Notes: a model not told the origin generated them from the sequence alone. Counted from the stretch's first letter, positions 24,699 to 33,824 are shown. The stretch: 38,498 nucleotides of DNA from a bacterium (GCA_025360745.1 JANYBP010000091.1:1-38498); one strand, 5' to 3'. Made by a program: numbers and translations.

Positions 24699-24772
24699 AT
24701 CGCTATCGGGATCGCTATCGGGTTCGAATCCTGACGCTTTCTGCGATTTCGATCCCGATCCCGATTTCGATC
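24699..24772. repeat. Tandem and inverted ATCGGGATCG repeats
   Basis: ATCGCTATCGGG occurs twice in tandem (24699-24722). ATCGGGATCG (24705-24714) and its exact reverse complement CGATCCCGAT (24750-24759) form 10-bp arms with a 35-base loop, and more GATCCC/CGATTTC copies follow to 24772. This spacer (24615-24850) holds no gene. Confidence 0.75.
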
Positions 24773-24850
24773 TCGAGGGGGAAAGCCAAATTATTATTGC
24801 TGCTGAATCCTAATGCCAGGTTGTTGGGCGCGCAGTCTTCGGTTGTTTGT

Positions 24851-26086
24851 TCACCCGCCTGGCTGGCAACTGCCCGCCAGCCAGCCGCTGGCCAGGGCCC
24901 AGGTGAGGTTGTAGCCGCCGCAGGGACCGTCGAGGTTGACCAACTCGCCCGCGCAGTACAAGCGCGGACGCCGCCGACAGGCCAGCGTTCGCGGGTCGAG
25001 TTCATCCAGGGCCACGCCGCCGCGCGTGAGCATGGCGTGATCCCAGCCCTCCGTGGCCTTGATGGTCAGGGGCGTCTCGGCGCATAATGCGCAAAGCGCA
25101 TCCAGTCGTGTTCGCGGCGCGCGCGCGGCCGTCGTGTCGGCCAGTCCGGCCAGGCCGCAGAGCGTTTCCGCCAGTTTGCGCGGCAGTTCGCCGGCCAGCA
25201 GACTGGGCAGGCTGCGGCTGCCGTGCTTTGCACGCCAGCCCGCGATGATTCCGCGCCATGCTGCCAGGTCCAGGTCCGCCCGCGTACTCAGGCACACCGC
25301 CACCGGGCGGCCGTTTGCCAGGCGCGCGGCAATTTCGCCAGAGAGGTTCAAGACGGGTGGTCCGCTGAGTCCGCGGTGTGTAAAGAGCACCGGACCGGCC
25401 AGGCCGTCGCGTGCGCATCCCTTGGCGGCGATGCGAATGCGCGCCTGTTCCAGCACCAGGCCCGGCAGTTGCCGCGGCCAGTCCTCGGCCGTGATCAGCG
25501 GCACGAGCGCCGGCACGGGCGGCACGATTTCGAGGCCGGCCTTCCGCGCGAGGCCAAAACCCGATCCATTGGCGCCCAGCCCTGGGTACGAACAACCGCC
25601 GGCGGCCAGGATCACGCGCCCCGCCGTGAGCGAACCGGCCGCCGTTTCGACGCCCGTCACCGCGCCGCCGCGCACGATCAGCGACTTGACCTCGCAGTCG
25701 CATTGAAGCCTGGCGCCGCCGCGTGCGGCGGCGTACCTGAACGTCTCCAGCACGTCGCTCGATCGCTGCCGGATGGGAAACACGCAGCCATCGGCCTGCG
25801 CGATCGTGGGCACGCCTTCGCGCTCGAGCCAGAGCCGGATGGCGGGCGGCCCGAAAACGGTCAATGCCTGCTGCATGAAACGGCCATGACGCCCGAAAGC
25901 CGCCATGATCGTTTCGTCGTCGTTGGATGTGGTGACATTGCAGCGGCCGCCGCCGGTGATGAGTAATTTCAGGCCGGGTTGCGGCATGCGCTCGCAAACC
26001 AGCACACGCTGGCCGACAGCGCTAGCCGCCACGGCCGCCGCCCAGCCCGCCGCGCCGCCTCCGACAACGATGGTGTCCCAATCCAT
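24851..26086 (-). CDS. YhiN/HI0933-family FAD-dependent flavoprotein
   Basis: This 411-residue protein has an FAD-binding start (DWDTIVVGGGAAGWAAAVAA, residues 2-21) and the family motif LKLLITGGGRCNVTTSN (~48-64). The C-terminal signature is GPCGGYNLTWALASGW just before the end. The biochemical role of this widespread family is not settled; it is annotated as an NAD(P)/FAD-dependent oxidoreductase. The ATG at 26086 begins the conserved N-terminus; the frame is open a little upstream. It lies downstream of the carbamoyltransferase cassette on the same strand with a ~50-base gap and may be co-transcribed. Confidence 0.9.
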   Translation of the reverse strand: MDWDTIVVGGGAAGWAAAVAASAVGQRVLVCERMPQPGLKLLITGGGRCNVTTSNDDETIMAAFGRHGRFMQQALTVFGPPAIRLWLEREGVPTIAQADGCVFPIRQRSSDVLETFRYAAARGGARLQCDCEVKSLIVRGGAVTGVETAAGSLTAGRVILAAGGCSYPGLGANGSGFGLARKAGLEIVPPVPALVPLITAEDWPRQLPGLVLEQARIRIAAKGCARDGLAGPVLFTHRGLSGPPVLNLSGEIAARLANGRPVAVCLSTRADLDLAAWRGIIAGWRAKHGSRSLPSLLAGELPRKLAETLCGLAGLADTTAARAPRTRLDALCALCAETPLTIKATEGWDHAMLTRGGVALDELDPRTLACRRRPRLYCAGELVNLDGPCGGYNLTWALASGWLAGSCQPGG

Positions 26087-26137
26087 TTGTTGATCGCCTG
26101 CGCGATACGCGGCCCGCACGACCGCGCGGTGCATGCT

Positions 26138-26302
26138 TTAGAACAGGGTGTAAATGAAGGGTGCGGCGCTCTGGGTGAGGAATACCAGCGCGGACAGGAG
26201 CAGCAGCACGAGCACGAGCGGCACGATCCACCAGATCTTGTTTTCCCAGGCGAAGCCCAAGCACTCTTTCAGCAACCGTCCCAGATAACGCAGGAATCTC
26301 AT
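26138..26302 (-). CDS. Small single-helix membrane protein, DUF5989-like
   Basis: This 54-residue protein reads MRFLRYLGRLLKECL, then WENKIWWIVPLVLVLL with one transmembrane helix, and ends with SAAPFIYTLF. This layout (short cytoplasmic basic helix, WENKxWWxxP, membrane helix, SAxAPFIYxLF) is that of the DUF5989 family, which occurs next to SxtJ-like proteins and carbamoyltransferases. Start choice: the ATG at 26302 has GGAG six bases upstream; an in-frame ATG at 26314 would add four residues. The function is unknown but probably linked to the carbamoyltransferase complex. Confidence 0.85.
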   Translation of the reverse strand: MRFLRYLGRLLKECLGFAWENKIWWIVPLVLVLLLLSALVFLTQSAAPFIYTLF

Positions 26303-26346
26303 ATCTCGCTCCATTTTCGCCGTGCGGGTCGCGTCGGCGATCTATC

Positions 26347-28179
26347 TCAGTCCATCACGTAATCCTGTTTCCAATTGCCCTTGTCCTGCCATGGCGGCTG
26401 GGCGTTCTTGTCGAGGATGAACGACCCCAGCACCAGCGTGTCCATCTCCGTTCGCATGAAGCAGCGGTAGGCGTCCTCCGGCGTGCAGACGATCGGCTCG
26501 CCGCGCACGTTGAACGAGGTGTTGATGATGACTCCGCAGCCGGTGCGCGCCTCGAAGGCCTTGACGATGCCGTAAAAGGCCGCGTTGTCCGGCGCGACGG
26601 TCTGAACGCGCGCGGAATAGTCCACATGGGTGATGGCCGGCACGTCGGACCGCGCCTGATTGATGCGCTCGCGGATCGGCAGCGTCTGCGCCTCCGCCAT
26701 GCCGGTGCAGCGCGCGGGCTGGACCTGGGCGACGAGCAGCATGTAGGGCGAGGGGCGGTCCAGTTCGAAGTAATCGCCTGTCCTTTCGACCAGGCAGACC
26801 GGGGCGAACGGCCGGAAGGATTCGCGGTACTTGATCTTGAGGTTCATGATCGACTGCATCTTCGGCGAACGCGCGTCGCCGATGATCGAGCGGTTGCCGA
26901 GCGCGCGCGGACCGAACTCCATACGTCCCTGCAGCAGGCCGACGACGCGCTCGCCGGCGATCAGCTCCGCGATGCGGTCCGCCCATTTCGCGGGATCGGT
27001 GAATTTCTCCGCCGGGTAGCCTTTGGCCTTCAGGTAGGCTTCGATCTGGGCGTCGTCGAAGAGCGGACCGAGACTGGTGTGGCGCATGCGGTCGTGGACA
27101 TTGTCGGCCGTGCGCGGCTGGCGTTCCACCTCGTGCCAGACGACATAGGCCGCGCCCAGCGCGCCGCCGGCGTCGCCCGCGGCGGGCTGGATCCAGATGT
27201 CCTTGAAGATGCCTTCGCGCAGCAGGCGGCCGTTGGCGACGCAGTTGAGCGCCACGCCGCCGGCCAGGCAGAGATACTGCTCGCCGGTCAGTTCGCGGGC
27301 ATGGCGCGCCATGCGCAGCACGATTTCCTCGGTCACGACCTGGATCGAGCGCGCCAGGTTCATCTCGCGTTCGCCGATCGCCGACTCGGCCTTGCGCGGC
27401 GGGCCGTCGAACAGCCGCGCGAAGCGCTCGTTGGTCATGGTCAGACCGTCGAGGTAGTCGAAGTAGTCCATGTTCATCCGGAAACTGCCGTCGGCCTTGA
27501 GGTCCAGCAGGTTCTTCAAGATGCGGTCGACGTAGGTCGGCTGGCCGTAGGGGGCCAGGCCCATCAGTTTATATTCGCCCGAGTTGACGCGGAAGCCGGT
27601 GAAATAGGTGAAGGCCGAGTAAAGCAGGCCGAGCGAATGGGGGAAGCGCATCTCCTTGAGGATCGTGAGTTCGCGGCCGCGCCCGACGCCGATCGTGCTG
27701 GTGGCCCATTCGCCGACGCCGTCGAGCGTCATGACGGCCGCGCGCTCGAAAGGCGAGGGATAGAAGGCGCTGGCGGCGTGCGACTCATGGTGTTCGGGGA
27801 AGTAGAGTTTGTAACTGCCAGGAGCGACCCCCTGCTTTTCCAGGCCGGCCTCGATTTCCATGGGCAGCCAGAGTTTTTCACGCAACCAGATCGGCAGCGC
27901 CATCATGTACGAGCGCAGGCCGCGCGGCGCGACGCTCATGTAGGTTTCGACGATGCGCGCGAATTTCGGCAGCGGCTTGTCGTAAAAGGCCACGGCGTCG
28001 AGTTTGCCGGGGCCGACGGCGCCCTCGGCCAGGCAGTAGCGGATGGCGTTGACAGGGAAGCGGGCGTCGTGTTTCTTGCGCGAGAAGCGCTCCTCCTGGG
28101 CGGCGGCGACGATCTCGCCGTCGCGCAGCAGGACGGCCGCGGCGTCGTGGTAATGGGAACTGATGCCGAGAATGTTCAT
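26347..28179 (-). CDS. Carbamoyltransferase, NodU/CmcH/TobZ family
   Basis: This 610-residue enzyme should transfer a carbamoyl group from carbamoyl phosphate through carbamoyl-AMP to a hydroxyl of a small molecule or sugar. The N-terminal Kae1-like domain begins MNILGISSHYHDAAAVLL and contains the His pair in EHHESHAASAFYPSPF. LAGGVALNCVANGRLL lies in the middle. The C-terminal YrdC-like domain holds EFGPRALGNRSIIGDARSP and SFRPFAPV. The length is normal. Its neighbours are SxtJ-like and DUF5989 membrane proteins, which suggests a membrane-associated carbamoylation of a cell-surface glycan or exported metabolite; the acceptor is not known. Confidence 0.95.
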   Translation of the reverse strand: MNILGISSHYHDAAAVLLRDGEIVAAAQEERFSRKKHDARFPVNAIRYCLAEGAVGPGKLDAVAFYDKPLPKFARIVETYMSVAPRGLRSYMMALPIWLREKLWLPMEIEAGLEKQGVAPGSYKLYFPEHHESHAASAFYPSPFERAAVMTLDGVGEWATSTIGVGRGRELTILKEMRFPHSLGLLYSAFTYFTGFRVNSGEYKLMGLAPYGQPTYVDRILKNLLDLKADGSFRMNMDYFDYLDGLTMTNERFARLFDGPPRKAESAIGEREMNLARSIQVVTEEIVLRMARHARELTGEQYLCLAGGVALNCVANGRLLREGIFKDIWIQPAAGDAGGALGAAYVVWHEVERQPRTADNVHDRMRHTSLGPLFDDAQIEAYLKAKGYPAEKFTDPAKWADRIAELIAGERVVGLLQGRMEFGPRALGNRSIIGDARSPKMQSIMNLKIKYRESFRPFAPVCLVERTGDYFELDRPSPYMLLVAQVQPARCTGMAEAQTLPIRERINQARSDVPAITHVDYSARVQTVAPDNAAFYGIVKAFEARTGCGVIINTSFNVRGEPIVCTPEDAYRCFMRTEMDTLVLGSFILDKNAQPPWQDKGNWKQDYVMD

Positions 28180-28183
28180 GGTA

Positions 28184-28660
28184 TTAAAACTGCCGTGAAT
28201 AATAGTGCGGTCCGGGAATCGGTTTACGATCGGTCCAGTACGACGTCCGGTCAGGTTCCCAGCGGCGTTGCATCGGATCCCGGCCTCTGAGGCGCAGGAA
28301 GAAACGGCTGGGGACGAACCAGATATAGAAAAGCGGCGCGAGCAGAAGATAGGTTGTGGAGAGGGTGACGATGCGGGTCAGCGCCTGTTCCAGCCGTGCG
28401 AGCAGCGCGTAGAGAGGCGGGGCAAAAAATCCGCCGACGACCGTGATAACGGCGAAGCCGCAGACGACGGAGGCCAGCCGCGGGGCGCGCAGCCAGAAAG
28501 TCAGCAGGGCCGCGACGGCGCACATGACAATGGCGCGGATGGCGGCGCCGCGCCTGCGGGCGGTGGCCGCGTCGCCCGGCAAGGTCGCCGGGGCTTGCCA
28601 GTTCCAGATGGCCGCGGAGGCGGGCGTGTTGGGATCGTGGGCGGGAGAAGATGCGGTCAT
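28184..28660 (-). CDS. SxtJ-like membrane protein
   Basis: This 158-residue protein has two to three hydrophobic helices (about 43-60, 64-85 and 95-116). Its C-terminal tail, RLRGRDPMQRRWEPDRTSYW, matches the SxtJ-type DPMxRxxxPxxxSYW pattern. SxtJ-like proteins are small membrane partners found beside carbamoyltransferases and DUF5989. The ATG overlaps the stop of the upstream gene by ATGA, and the carbamoyltransferase starts four bases after its stop, so the genes are coupled. Biochemical role is unknown. Confidence 0.87.
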   Translation of the reverse strand: MTASSPAHDPNTPASAAIWNWQAPATLPGDAATARRRGAAIRAIVMCAVAALLTFWLRAPRLASVVCGFAVITVVGGFFAPPLYALLARLEQALTRIVTLSTTYLLLAPLFYIWFVPSRFFLRLRGRDPMQRRWEPDRTSYWTDRKPIPGPHYYSRQF

Positions 28661-29184
28661 GATTTGGTGTCCGGTTTTGTGGCGGCGTGGTTTTTCGCGA
28701 GCGCCAAGGGGCAGACAAAGAGGATTTCCGCCTTGGTTACGGCATGGCGTTGGCGGCTGGCGCGCAACACATGGTACAGATTCATCAGCAGCGACTTTTC
28801 GTACGGATCGTTGCCGGCATCGCTTTCGGCTTTGTCGAGGATGGCGACCTCCAATGAGTCAACCGCCGTACCGGGAGGAATCGCCAGCAGATAGCGGGTG
28901 GGCGTGATTTCCACCAGCCGCAGCCAGGGAATCGATCGTAGACTGCGGCTGGGTCCGACCACAATCAGGGACTGGCCTTTCGCGACATCCACGGTTTCGA
29001 CCAGCGGCTCGTTTTTGCCGTTGCAGCGCACGGCGGCGTCAGTTGCCTTGACGATAGCCCTGGCGCGGTCGCTATCGATCACCGCCAGATGCCGCAGGGT
29101 CCGTTCCGGCAAGGTGACCGTGACCGGACGCCGGGGTCCGGCAAACTTTGGCGGTCGGCCGATGGCATTGGGGGTCGCTTTCAT
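28657..29184 (-). CDS. Hypothetical protein with ribbon-helix-helix-like N-terminus
   Basis: This 175-residue protein is the first gene of the carbamoyltransferase cassette. The N-terminus has GRPPKF and then RPVTVTLPERTLRHLAVID with DRARAIVKATDAA, which looks like a beta strand plus two helices of a ribbon-helix-helix DNA-binding fold. The middle (60-115) is an alternating hydrophobic beta region (SLIVVGPSRSLRSIPWLRLV). No membrane helix is seen. It could be a regulator of its own operon, but this is inference. The ATG at 29184 has a GGAAG site, and the stop overlaps the SxtJ-like start. Confidence 0.7.
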   Translation of the reverse strand: MKATPNAIGRPPKFAGPRRPVTVTLPERTLRHLAVIDSDRARAIVKATDAAVRCNGKNEPLVETVDVAKGQSLIVVGPSRSLRSIPWLRLVEITPTRYLLAIPPGTAVDSLEVAILDKAESDAGNDPYEKSLLMNLYHVLRASRQRHAVTKAEILFVCPLALAKNHAATKPDTKS

Positions 29185-29287
29185 TGCTTAACTTCCATGT
29201 GCTGGAGGATAGTGTCAGAAGGCGCCAGCGATGTCTACGATTATCCAGCGATTATCCGGCAATTCTCACTATGGCCACATGAAGTGC

Positions 29288-29366
29288 GGTCGGGACGGAG
29301 CCCGACCCTCCAAAAGTTCAAAAACCCGCCGTTTCGTCGCCTGGAGAGACGACCTCCGTGTCGTCC
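29288..29366. repeat. Pair of hairpins with identical loop and different stems
   Basis: In 29288-29307, GGTCGGG acggag CCCGACC forms a perfect 7-bp stem; read on the minus strand its loop is CTCCGT. In 29348-29365, GACGAC CTCCGT GTCGTC forms a perfect 6-bp stem with the same loop. Each hairpin, read in its own orientation, is preceded by GGAG, which can pair with CTCC in the loop. They face each other with 40 bases between. The rest of 29185-29501 contains no gene; it ends in the promoter region of the next small gene. Confidence 0.75.
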
Positions 29367-29418
29367 GGGCCCGAGGAAGCGGCCATAATGCGAATTGCTG
29401 CTCCCGGCCACGTTCTAG

Positions 29419-29447
29419 TTGCGCGCGCGGGGTAATCTTGCTAATAT
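29419..29447 (+). promoter_or_regulatory. Candidate promoter of the first small secreted gene
   Basis: TTGCGC (29419-29424) and TAATAT (29442-29447) are 17 bases apart. The region GTTGCGCGnnnGGGGnnnnTCTnGCTA is repeated upstream of the paralogous gene at 33942, which supports function. Confidence 0.5.
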
Positions 29448-29501
29448 TAGGGAGTGGGCGGCGACATGTAACCTCCAGCGACACAAAGGAGTGCGGAAAC
29501 G

Positions 29502-29819
29502 ATGAAAAAGAGCGTTGTTCTATTGCTTGCGGCGGCGATCGTTCTGAGCTCGATGACGGCGGCCAAAGCGTCGTTTGTGAGTCTGAATCAGCAGTGCAAT
29601 TTCACCTATTCGGCGTCTTCTTATTTCGCCTTCATTTACGATTACTCGGCCGGGCTTCAGGAAAGCGCGACGTCCGGATTCATCAGCGCCAATAGTTCAC
29701 TTTCGTTCATTGCGCAGCTTTATGCCGCGCCGACGATCACCACGCACGTCGCCTATATCTACAATTCCAATGTCGGCAGATATACCGAGGCGATGGCGTA
29801 TCTGGACCAGAACCTGTAA
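29502..29819 (+). CDS. Small secreted single-domain protein, copy 1
   Basis: This 105-residue protein has a clear signal peptide (MKKSVVLLLAAAIVLSS, predicted cleavage after AKA at residue 23). The mature ~82 residues are one aromatic, beta-looking domain: FIYDYSAGLQES (44-55), TTHVAYIY (80-87), GRYTEAMAYLDQNL (92-105). It matches the C-terminal 80 residues of the metallopeptidase encoded next (about 49 identical positions by my hand alignment) and the small protein at 33942-34259. The start has AAAGGAG. I do not recognise the domain. It is presumably exported to periplasm or outside. Function is unknown. Confidence 0.85.
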   Translation: MKKSVVLLLAAAIVLSSMTAAKASFVSLNQQCNFTYSASSYFAFIYDYSAGLQESATSGFISANSSLSFIAQLYAAPTITTHVAYIYNSNVGRYTEAMAYLDQNL

Positions 29820-29972
29820 TGTTTGTCCGTTCCGAAATCAGCATCACGCGCGGTTGCCGCCGCTTAGTCGCTCCCTGTCGCCGCTGAACCCGGCGAAAAT
29901 CGAGTCCGGGCTCACCGCCGCAGGCGGGCTCCGTTATGCCGGTCAAGTCCGCGCTTTTTAAGGAGAAACAGC

Positions 29973-32900
29973 ATGCGTTTAACCAGGGTTTGCATGGCGA
30001 TCACGCTCGGCGCGTCTTCCCTCTTGTGCGGGGCGATTTTTGCCGGGCCGCTCGAACTCCAAACTTCATGGCACGAAGATTACCGCGGCACGCCGCGGCT
30101 CGATTTTCCGGATGACGCCGCATCGAAGGCGAAGTCCGCCGGAGAATATCTGCTGGCTCAAAGCGCCCGGTTCAAACTCCCGGCCGATTTGTCCAATCTG
30201 GAACTCGTGACCGTCCGGCAGAGTTTGCTGGGCAGTCATACGCGCTACCGGCAGGTGCTGAATGGATTGCCCGTGGAGGGCGCGGAAATCGTGGTTTCCC
30301 AGCGCAAAGCGGATGGTTCCGTCTATCAGGTCTACAACAACACTTATCCCGTCATCGCGCCGGCGCCGCCTTCGAAAGCGCTTGTCGGCAAGGACTTGGC
30401 CCTGCAGAAGGCCTGGAACCACCTGCGCGTGCATGGCAGCTTGAGGACCAAGCCACGGGCGGATTTGATGTACATGCCGGTCAAGACAGGATTCCGGCTG
30501 ATTTACAAGACTTTGCTGGTCGTGGATGCTCCTTGGGGGTACTGGGAACATAAGATCGACGCGCAGTCTGGCGCTGTGATCTCGGTGCGGCGGCACGAAA
30601 TCAGCGAAAAATACGCGCCCGACCAGGTCCCGGATTTCTCGGCCTACCAAGGCCCCGTCGCGTCCCTGCAGTCCGAGTTGCTGCGTTTGGAGAGCGCCGC
30701 CGCCCAACCCGCCCCGAAGGTAGCCGCGCCGTCCAATAAGACCACGGTGGACGGAACGGCCCTGGTCTTCGACCCCGACCCGCGCACGGCGCTGGCCAAC
30801 GACGCGCTGATAGACTCCAGTCCGGCGGTCTCGTTCAATGCCTCCTATGTCAGCAGAACCCTGCGGCAGATCACCCTCGACGCGGGGGTCTATTACCTGC
30901 AGGGCCCCTGGGTTTCCATCACCAATATCGCCTCCGAATTGCCGGCCACGCCGGTATCGACCACCGCCAACGGCAACTGGACGGCCGTGCGCGGCAACAA
31001 CGCCTTCAACGACACGATGTGCTATTTCCACATCGATCAAAACCAGCGCTACCTTCAATCGCTCGGTTATTCGAACACGACCTCGATCCAGGCGGGGCCG
31101 ATCCCCGTCGATTCCGACGGCCTCAACGGGGACGACAACTCCCACTACGTTCCCTCGCAAAACCTGCTCGCCTTCGGACACGGCGGGGTGGACGACCCCG
31201 AAGACGCCGATGTGATCCTGCACGAGTATGGGCATGCCATTACGTTCGACACCACGCCGGCTTTCGGCGGGGGCGATTCCGGCGCCATCGGCGAGGGCTT
31301 TGGCGACTATTGGGGCGCCTCGTACAGTTGGACCTGCGTCAACGGCTCGACCTATCACCCGGCCTGGGCTTTCTCCTGGGACGGTCATAGCGTCGACTCC
31401 TGGAGCGGACGCTTTCTCGACCGGACCGACCTCATCTACGACCCCAGTCACACCTACGTGGCCCATGAAACCATCAGTGGTGTGGACAACTATTCGGACC
31501 AGCTTTGGAGCACGCCGCTCTATCAGGCATTCCGTGATTTGATCGGTTTGGGCCGACCCCGCGCCGAGATGGATACGATCGTCATCGAATCCTTTTTCGG
31601 CATCGGCGGCGGAGTGAAAATGCGCGACATGGCCAACGCCACGGTCAAGGCGGCCATGGAACTGTACCCGGCCGGACCGCATGCCATGGCTTATTATACC
31701 CGCTTTGCGAATCAGTCGCTGCTGCTCGCGTTCCCGCTGCCCGATCCGACGCTGGTCTATCCGGCCGGGGGACAACTTTTGACGGCGGGCGCGACCATCA
31801 ATGTCCAGTGGAACCGCAATGGCGCGCCGGCCAAAGCGGCGGCCCGCATCGAGTACACCAGCCAGAGGACCGGGGGAAGTTCGTATTTCTACGATCAGGT
31901 GGAATCCGGCGTCAATGGCTGGGTCACCGGCAAGACCGGCGGTTCGGACTGGGTGATCGCCTCGACGGGAAGCCATAGTCCCACCCGAAGCTGGTTCGCC
32001 GCCGACGACGCTGTCATCGCCGATCAGTATCTGACCCGCTCGAATATCGCCGTCAGCAACGGCGCGGTTCTTTCGTTCTGGCACTATTACGAGCTGGAAG
32101 ATTCCTATGACGGGGCCGTGGTCGAAATCAGCACCAATCGGACGACCTGGGCCGACCTGGGCGGCTTCGCCAGCCTGAACGGCTATAACAGTACGATCAG
32201 CGGGGATTGGGGCAGTTCCATCGGCGGACGCGGCGCGTTCAGCGGTTCGAGCGGCGGGTTTATCGAAACCAGGATTCCGCTCGACAATTTCGCCGGACAG
32301 ACGGTCTCCATCCGCTTTCGCGAAGCGGACGACGATGGGGCGGCGTCCATCGGGTGGTGGGTGGACGACATCAGAATTTCCGTCGATGCCCCCTGGAGTC
32401 CACTCGCCACAACACCCACCAACACCTCCAGCTATGCCTGGACGCTGCCGGCGGTTCCCGGCACGAATTATGCCGTGCGCTTGAAACTCACCGGCAGCAA
32501 CTGCACAGATTCCGCCTGGCTCACCGGCGCCGCCTTCACCATTGGCGGCAGCACGGCCATTACCTGCGTCGTGACCTTCGACCCGCAGGGCGGGGCGGTC
32601 ACTCCGACAAGCGCCACGGTGACGAACGGCGCAACTTACGGAAGCTTGCCGACGCCCACGCGCACGGGCTTTGTTTTTGGCGGCTGGTGGACCGGAACGG
32701 GGGGCGCCGGCACACAGGTGACCCCCGCGACCGCCGTCACGATCACAACGGCGCAGACGCTGTACGCCAAGTGGACGGCATCGCCCACCTACACTGTGAG
32801 TTTCGACGCGCAGGGCGGGACAACCCCCAGCCCGACTTCCATGGTCGTGACCTACGGCGCGCCCTACGGCGCCCTGGCGACCACGACACGCGGGGGCTAC

Positions 32901-33824
32901 ACATTCGGCGGTTGGTGGACCGGGGCCGGTGGAACCGGCGCACAGGTAACCTCCACGACAACCGTCACGATCACGTCGGCGCAGATCCTCTACGCCAAGT
33001 GGACGATCACGAGGATCGTCGAGTTGAGCGGCAACCTGGACTTCGGCGGCGTAACGGTGGGCTCGACGGGATCGGCGACGCTGACGATCGGCAACTCGGG
33101 CAGCGCGACGCTAACGGTCAGCGGCATCGCCTATCCCGCCGGCTTCAGCGGAAACTGGTCCGGCACGGTCGCGGCCGGAGCTTCGCAGGATGTAACGGTA
33201 ACGTTCACGCCGCTTTCGGCGGCCGGCTACAGCGGCAACCTGACGGTCAACTGCGATTCCACCGGCGGAACTAACACCAAGGCGCTCTCCGGCACGGGCA
33301 CGTCGGCGCCGACAGCGTCGCTGGAGATCAGCCCGCAAAGCCGCATTCACACCAGCTCGGCGGCCATCGGCCAGGCGATCGGGATTTCCGCCAATGTCGC
33401 GTGGACGGCCCTGGCCGACCCCGCCTGGATAACGGTCACGGGCGGCGGATCGGGTTCGGGCAACGGCACGCTATTCTACAACGTGTCCGCCAACAGCGGC
33501 GGCGTCCGCTCCGGCACGATCACGATCGCGGGCGGGGGGCTCACGCGGGTCTTCGCGATCGCCCAGGCCGGGCTGGCCGGATCGTATGTGAGCCTGAGTC
33601 AGCGCTGCAATTTCACCTACGCCTCGTATGCATATTACGCCTTTATTTACGACTATTCGTCCGGGTATCAGGAAAGCGTGACGCCGGGCTTTATCGCCTA
33701 TACCAGCTACCTGCCATTCACCGCTCAAAACGCCACCGTGATGACCACGCATGTCGCGTACATCTACGACGCTGGCGCCGGACGTTATGTGGAGGCGTTG
33801 GCTTTCCTGGATCAGATGCTGTAG
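29973..33824 (+). CDS. Secreted thermolysin/fungalysin-like metallopeptidase with modular tail
   Basis: This 1283-residue protein has a signal peptide (1-25). An FTP-like propeptide follows (about 72-130, SHTRYRQVLNGLPVEGAEIV). The gluzincin peptidase domain holds the zinc site HEYGH at 417-421 and the third ligand region GEGFGDYWGA (Glu441), as in M4/M36 enzymes. Behind it lie an adhesion-like beta domain (~640-800) and two InlB-type B repeats (~863-1008; FGGWWTG and LYAKWT twice). Choice-of-anchor D and BACON-like domains follow (~1010-1200). The last 80 residues (1204-1283) are the same unknown domain as the two neighbouring small proteins, ending LDQML. It should be an extracellular or surface protease. 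The start has AAGGAG. Substrate is unknown. Confidence 0.88.
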   Translation: MRLTRVCMAITLGASSLLCGAIFAGPLELQTSWHEDYRGTPRLDFPDDAASKAKSAGEYLLAQSARFKLPADLSNLELVTVRQSLLGSHTRYRQVLNGLPVEGAEIVVSQRKADGSVYQVYNNTYPVIAPAPPSKALVGKDLALQKAWNHLRVHGSLRTKPRADLMYMPVKTGFRLIYKTLLVVDAPWGYWEHKIDAQSGAVISVRRHEISEKYAPDQVPDFSAYQGPVASLQSELLRLESAAAQPAPKVAAPSNKTTVDGTALVFDPDPRTALANDALIDSSPAVSFNASYVSRTLRQITLDAGVYYLQGPWVSITNIASELPATPVSTTANGNWTAVRGNNAFNDTMCYFHIDQNQRYLQSLGYSNTTSIQAGPIPVDSDGLNGDDNSHYVPSQNLLAFGHGGVDDPEDADVILHEYGHAITFDTTPAFGGGDSGAIGEGFGDYWGASYSWTCVNGSTYHPAWAFSWDGHSVDSWSGRFLDRTDLIYDPSHTYVAHETISGVDNYSDQLWSTPLYQAFRDLIGLGRPRAEMDTIVIESFFGIGGGVKMRDMANATVKAAMELYPAGPHAMAYYTRFANQSLLLAFPLPDPTLVYPAGGQLLTAGATINVQWNRNGAPAKAAARIEYTSQRTGGSSYFYDQVESGVNGWVTGKTGGSDWVIASTGSHSPTRSWFAADDAVIADQYLTRSNIAVSNGAVLSFWHYYELEDSYDGAVVEISTNRTTWADLGGFASLNGYNSTISGDWGSSIGGRGAFSGSSGGFIETRIPLDNFAGQTVSIRFREADDDGAASIGWWVDDIRISVDAPWSPLATTPTNTSSYAWTLPAVPGTNYAVRLKLTGSNCTDSAWLTGAAFTIGGSTAITCVVTFDPQGGAVTPTSATVTNGATYGSLPTPTRTGFVFGGWWTGTGGAGTQVTPATAVTITTAQTLYAKWTASPTYTVSFDAQGGTTPSPTSMVVTYGAPYGALATTTRGGYTFGGWWTGAGGTGAQVTSTTTVTITSAQILYAKWTITRIVELSGNLDFGGVTVGSTGSATLTIGNSGSATLTVSGIAYPAGFSGNWSGTVAAGASQDVTVTFTPLSAAGYSGNLTVNCDSTGGTNTKALSGTGTSAPTASLEISPQSRIHTSSAAIGQAIGISANVAWTALADPAWITVTGGGSGSGNGTLFYNVSANSGGVRSGTITIAGGGLTRVFAIAQAGLAGSYVSLSQRCNFTYASYAYYAFIYDYSSGYQESVTPGFIAYTSYLPFTAQNATVMTTHVAYIYDAGAGRYVEALAFLDQML

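Noticed and set aside
26626..28290. 554-codon open frame on the plus strand
   Set aside because: It is antisense to the carbamoyltransferase, which has all family motifs.
30066..32084. 672-codon open frame on the minus strand
   Set aside because: It is antisense to the metallopeptidase; no recognisable motifs and no start signal.
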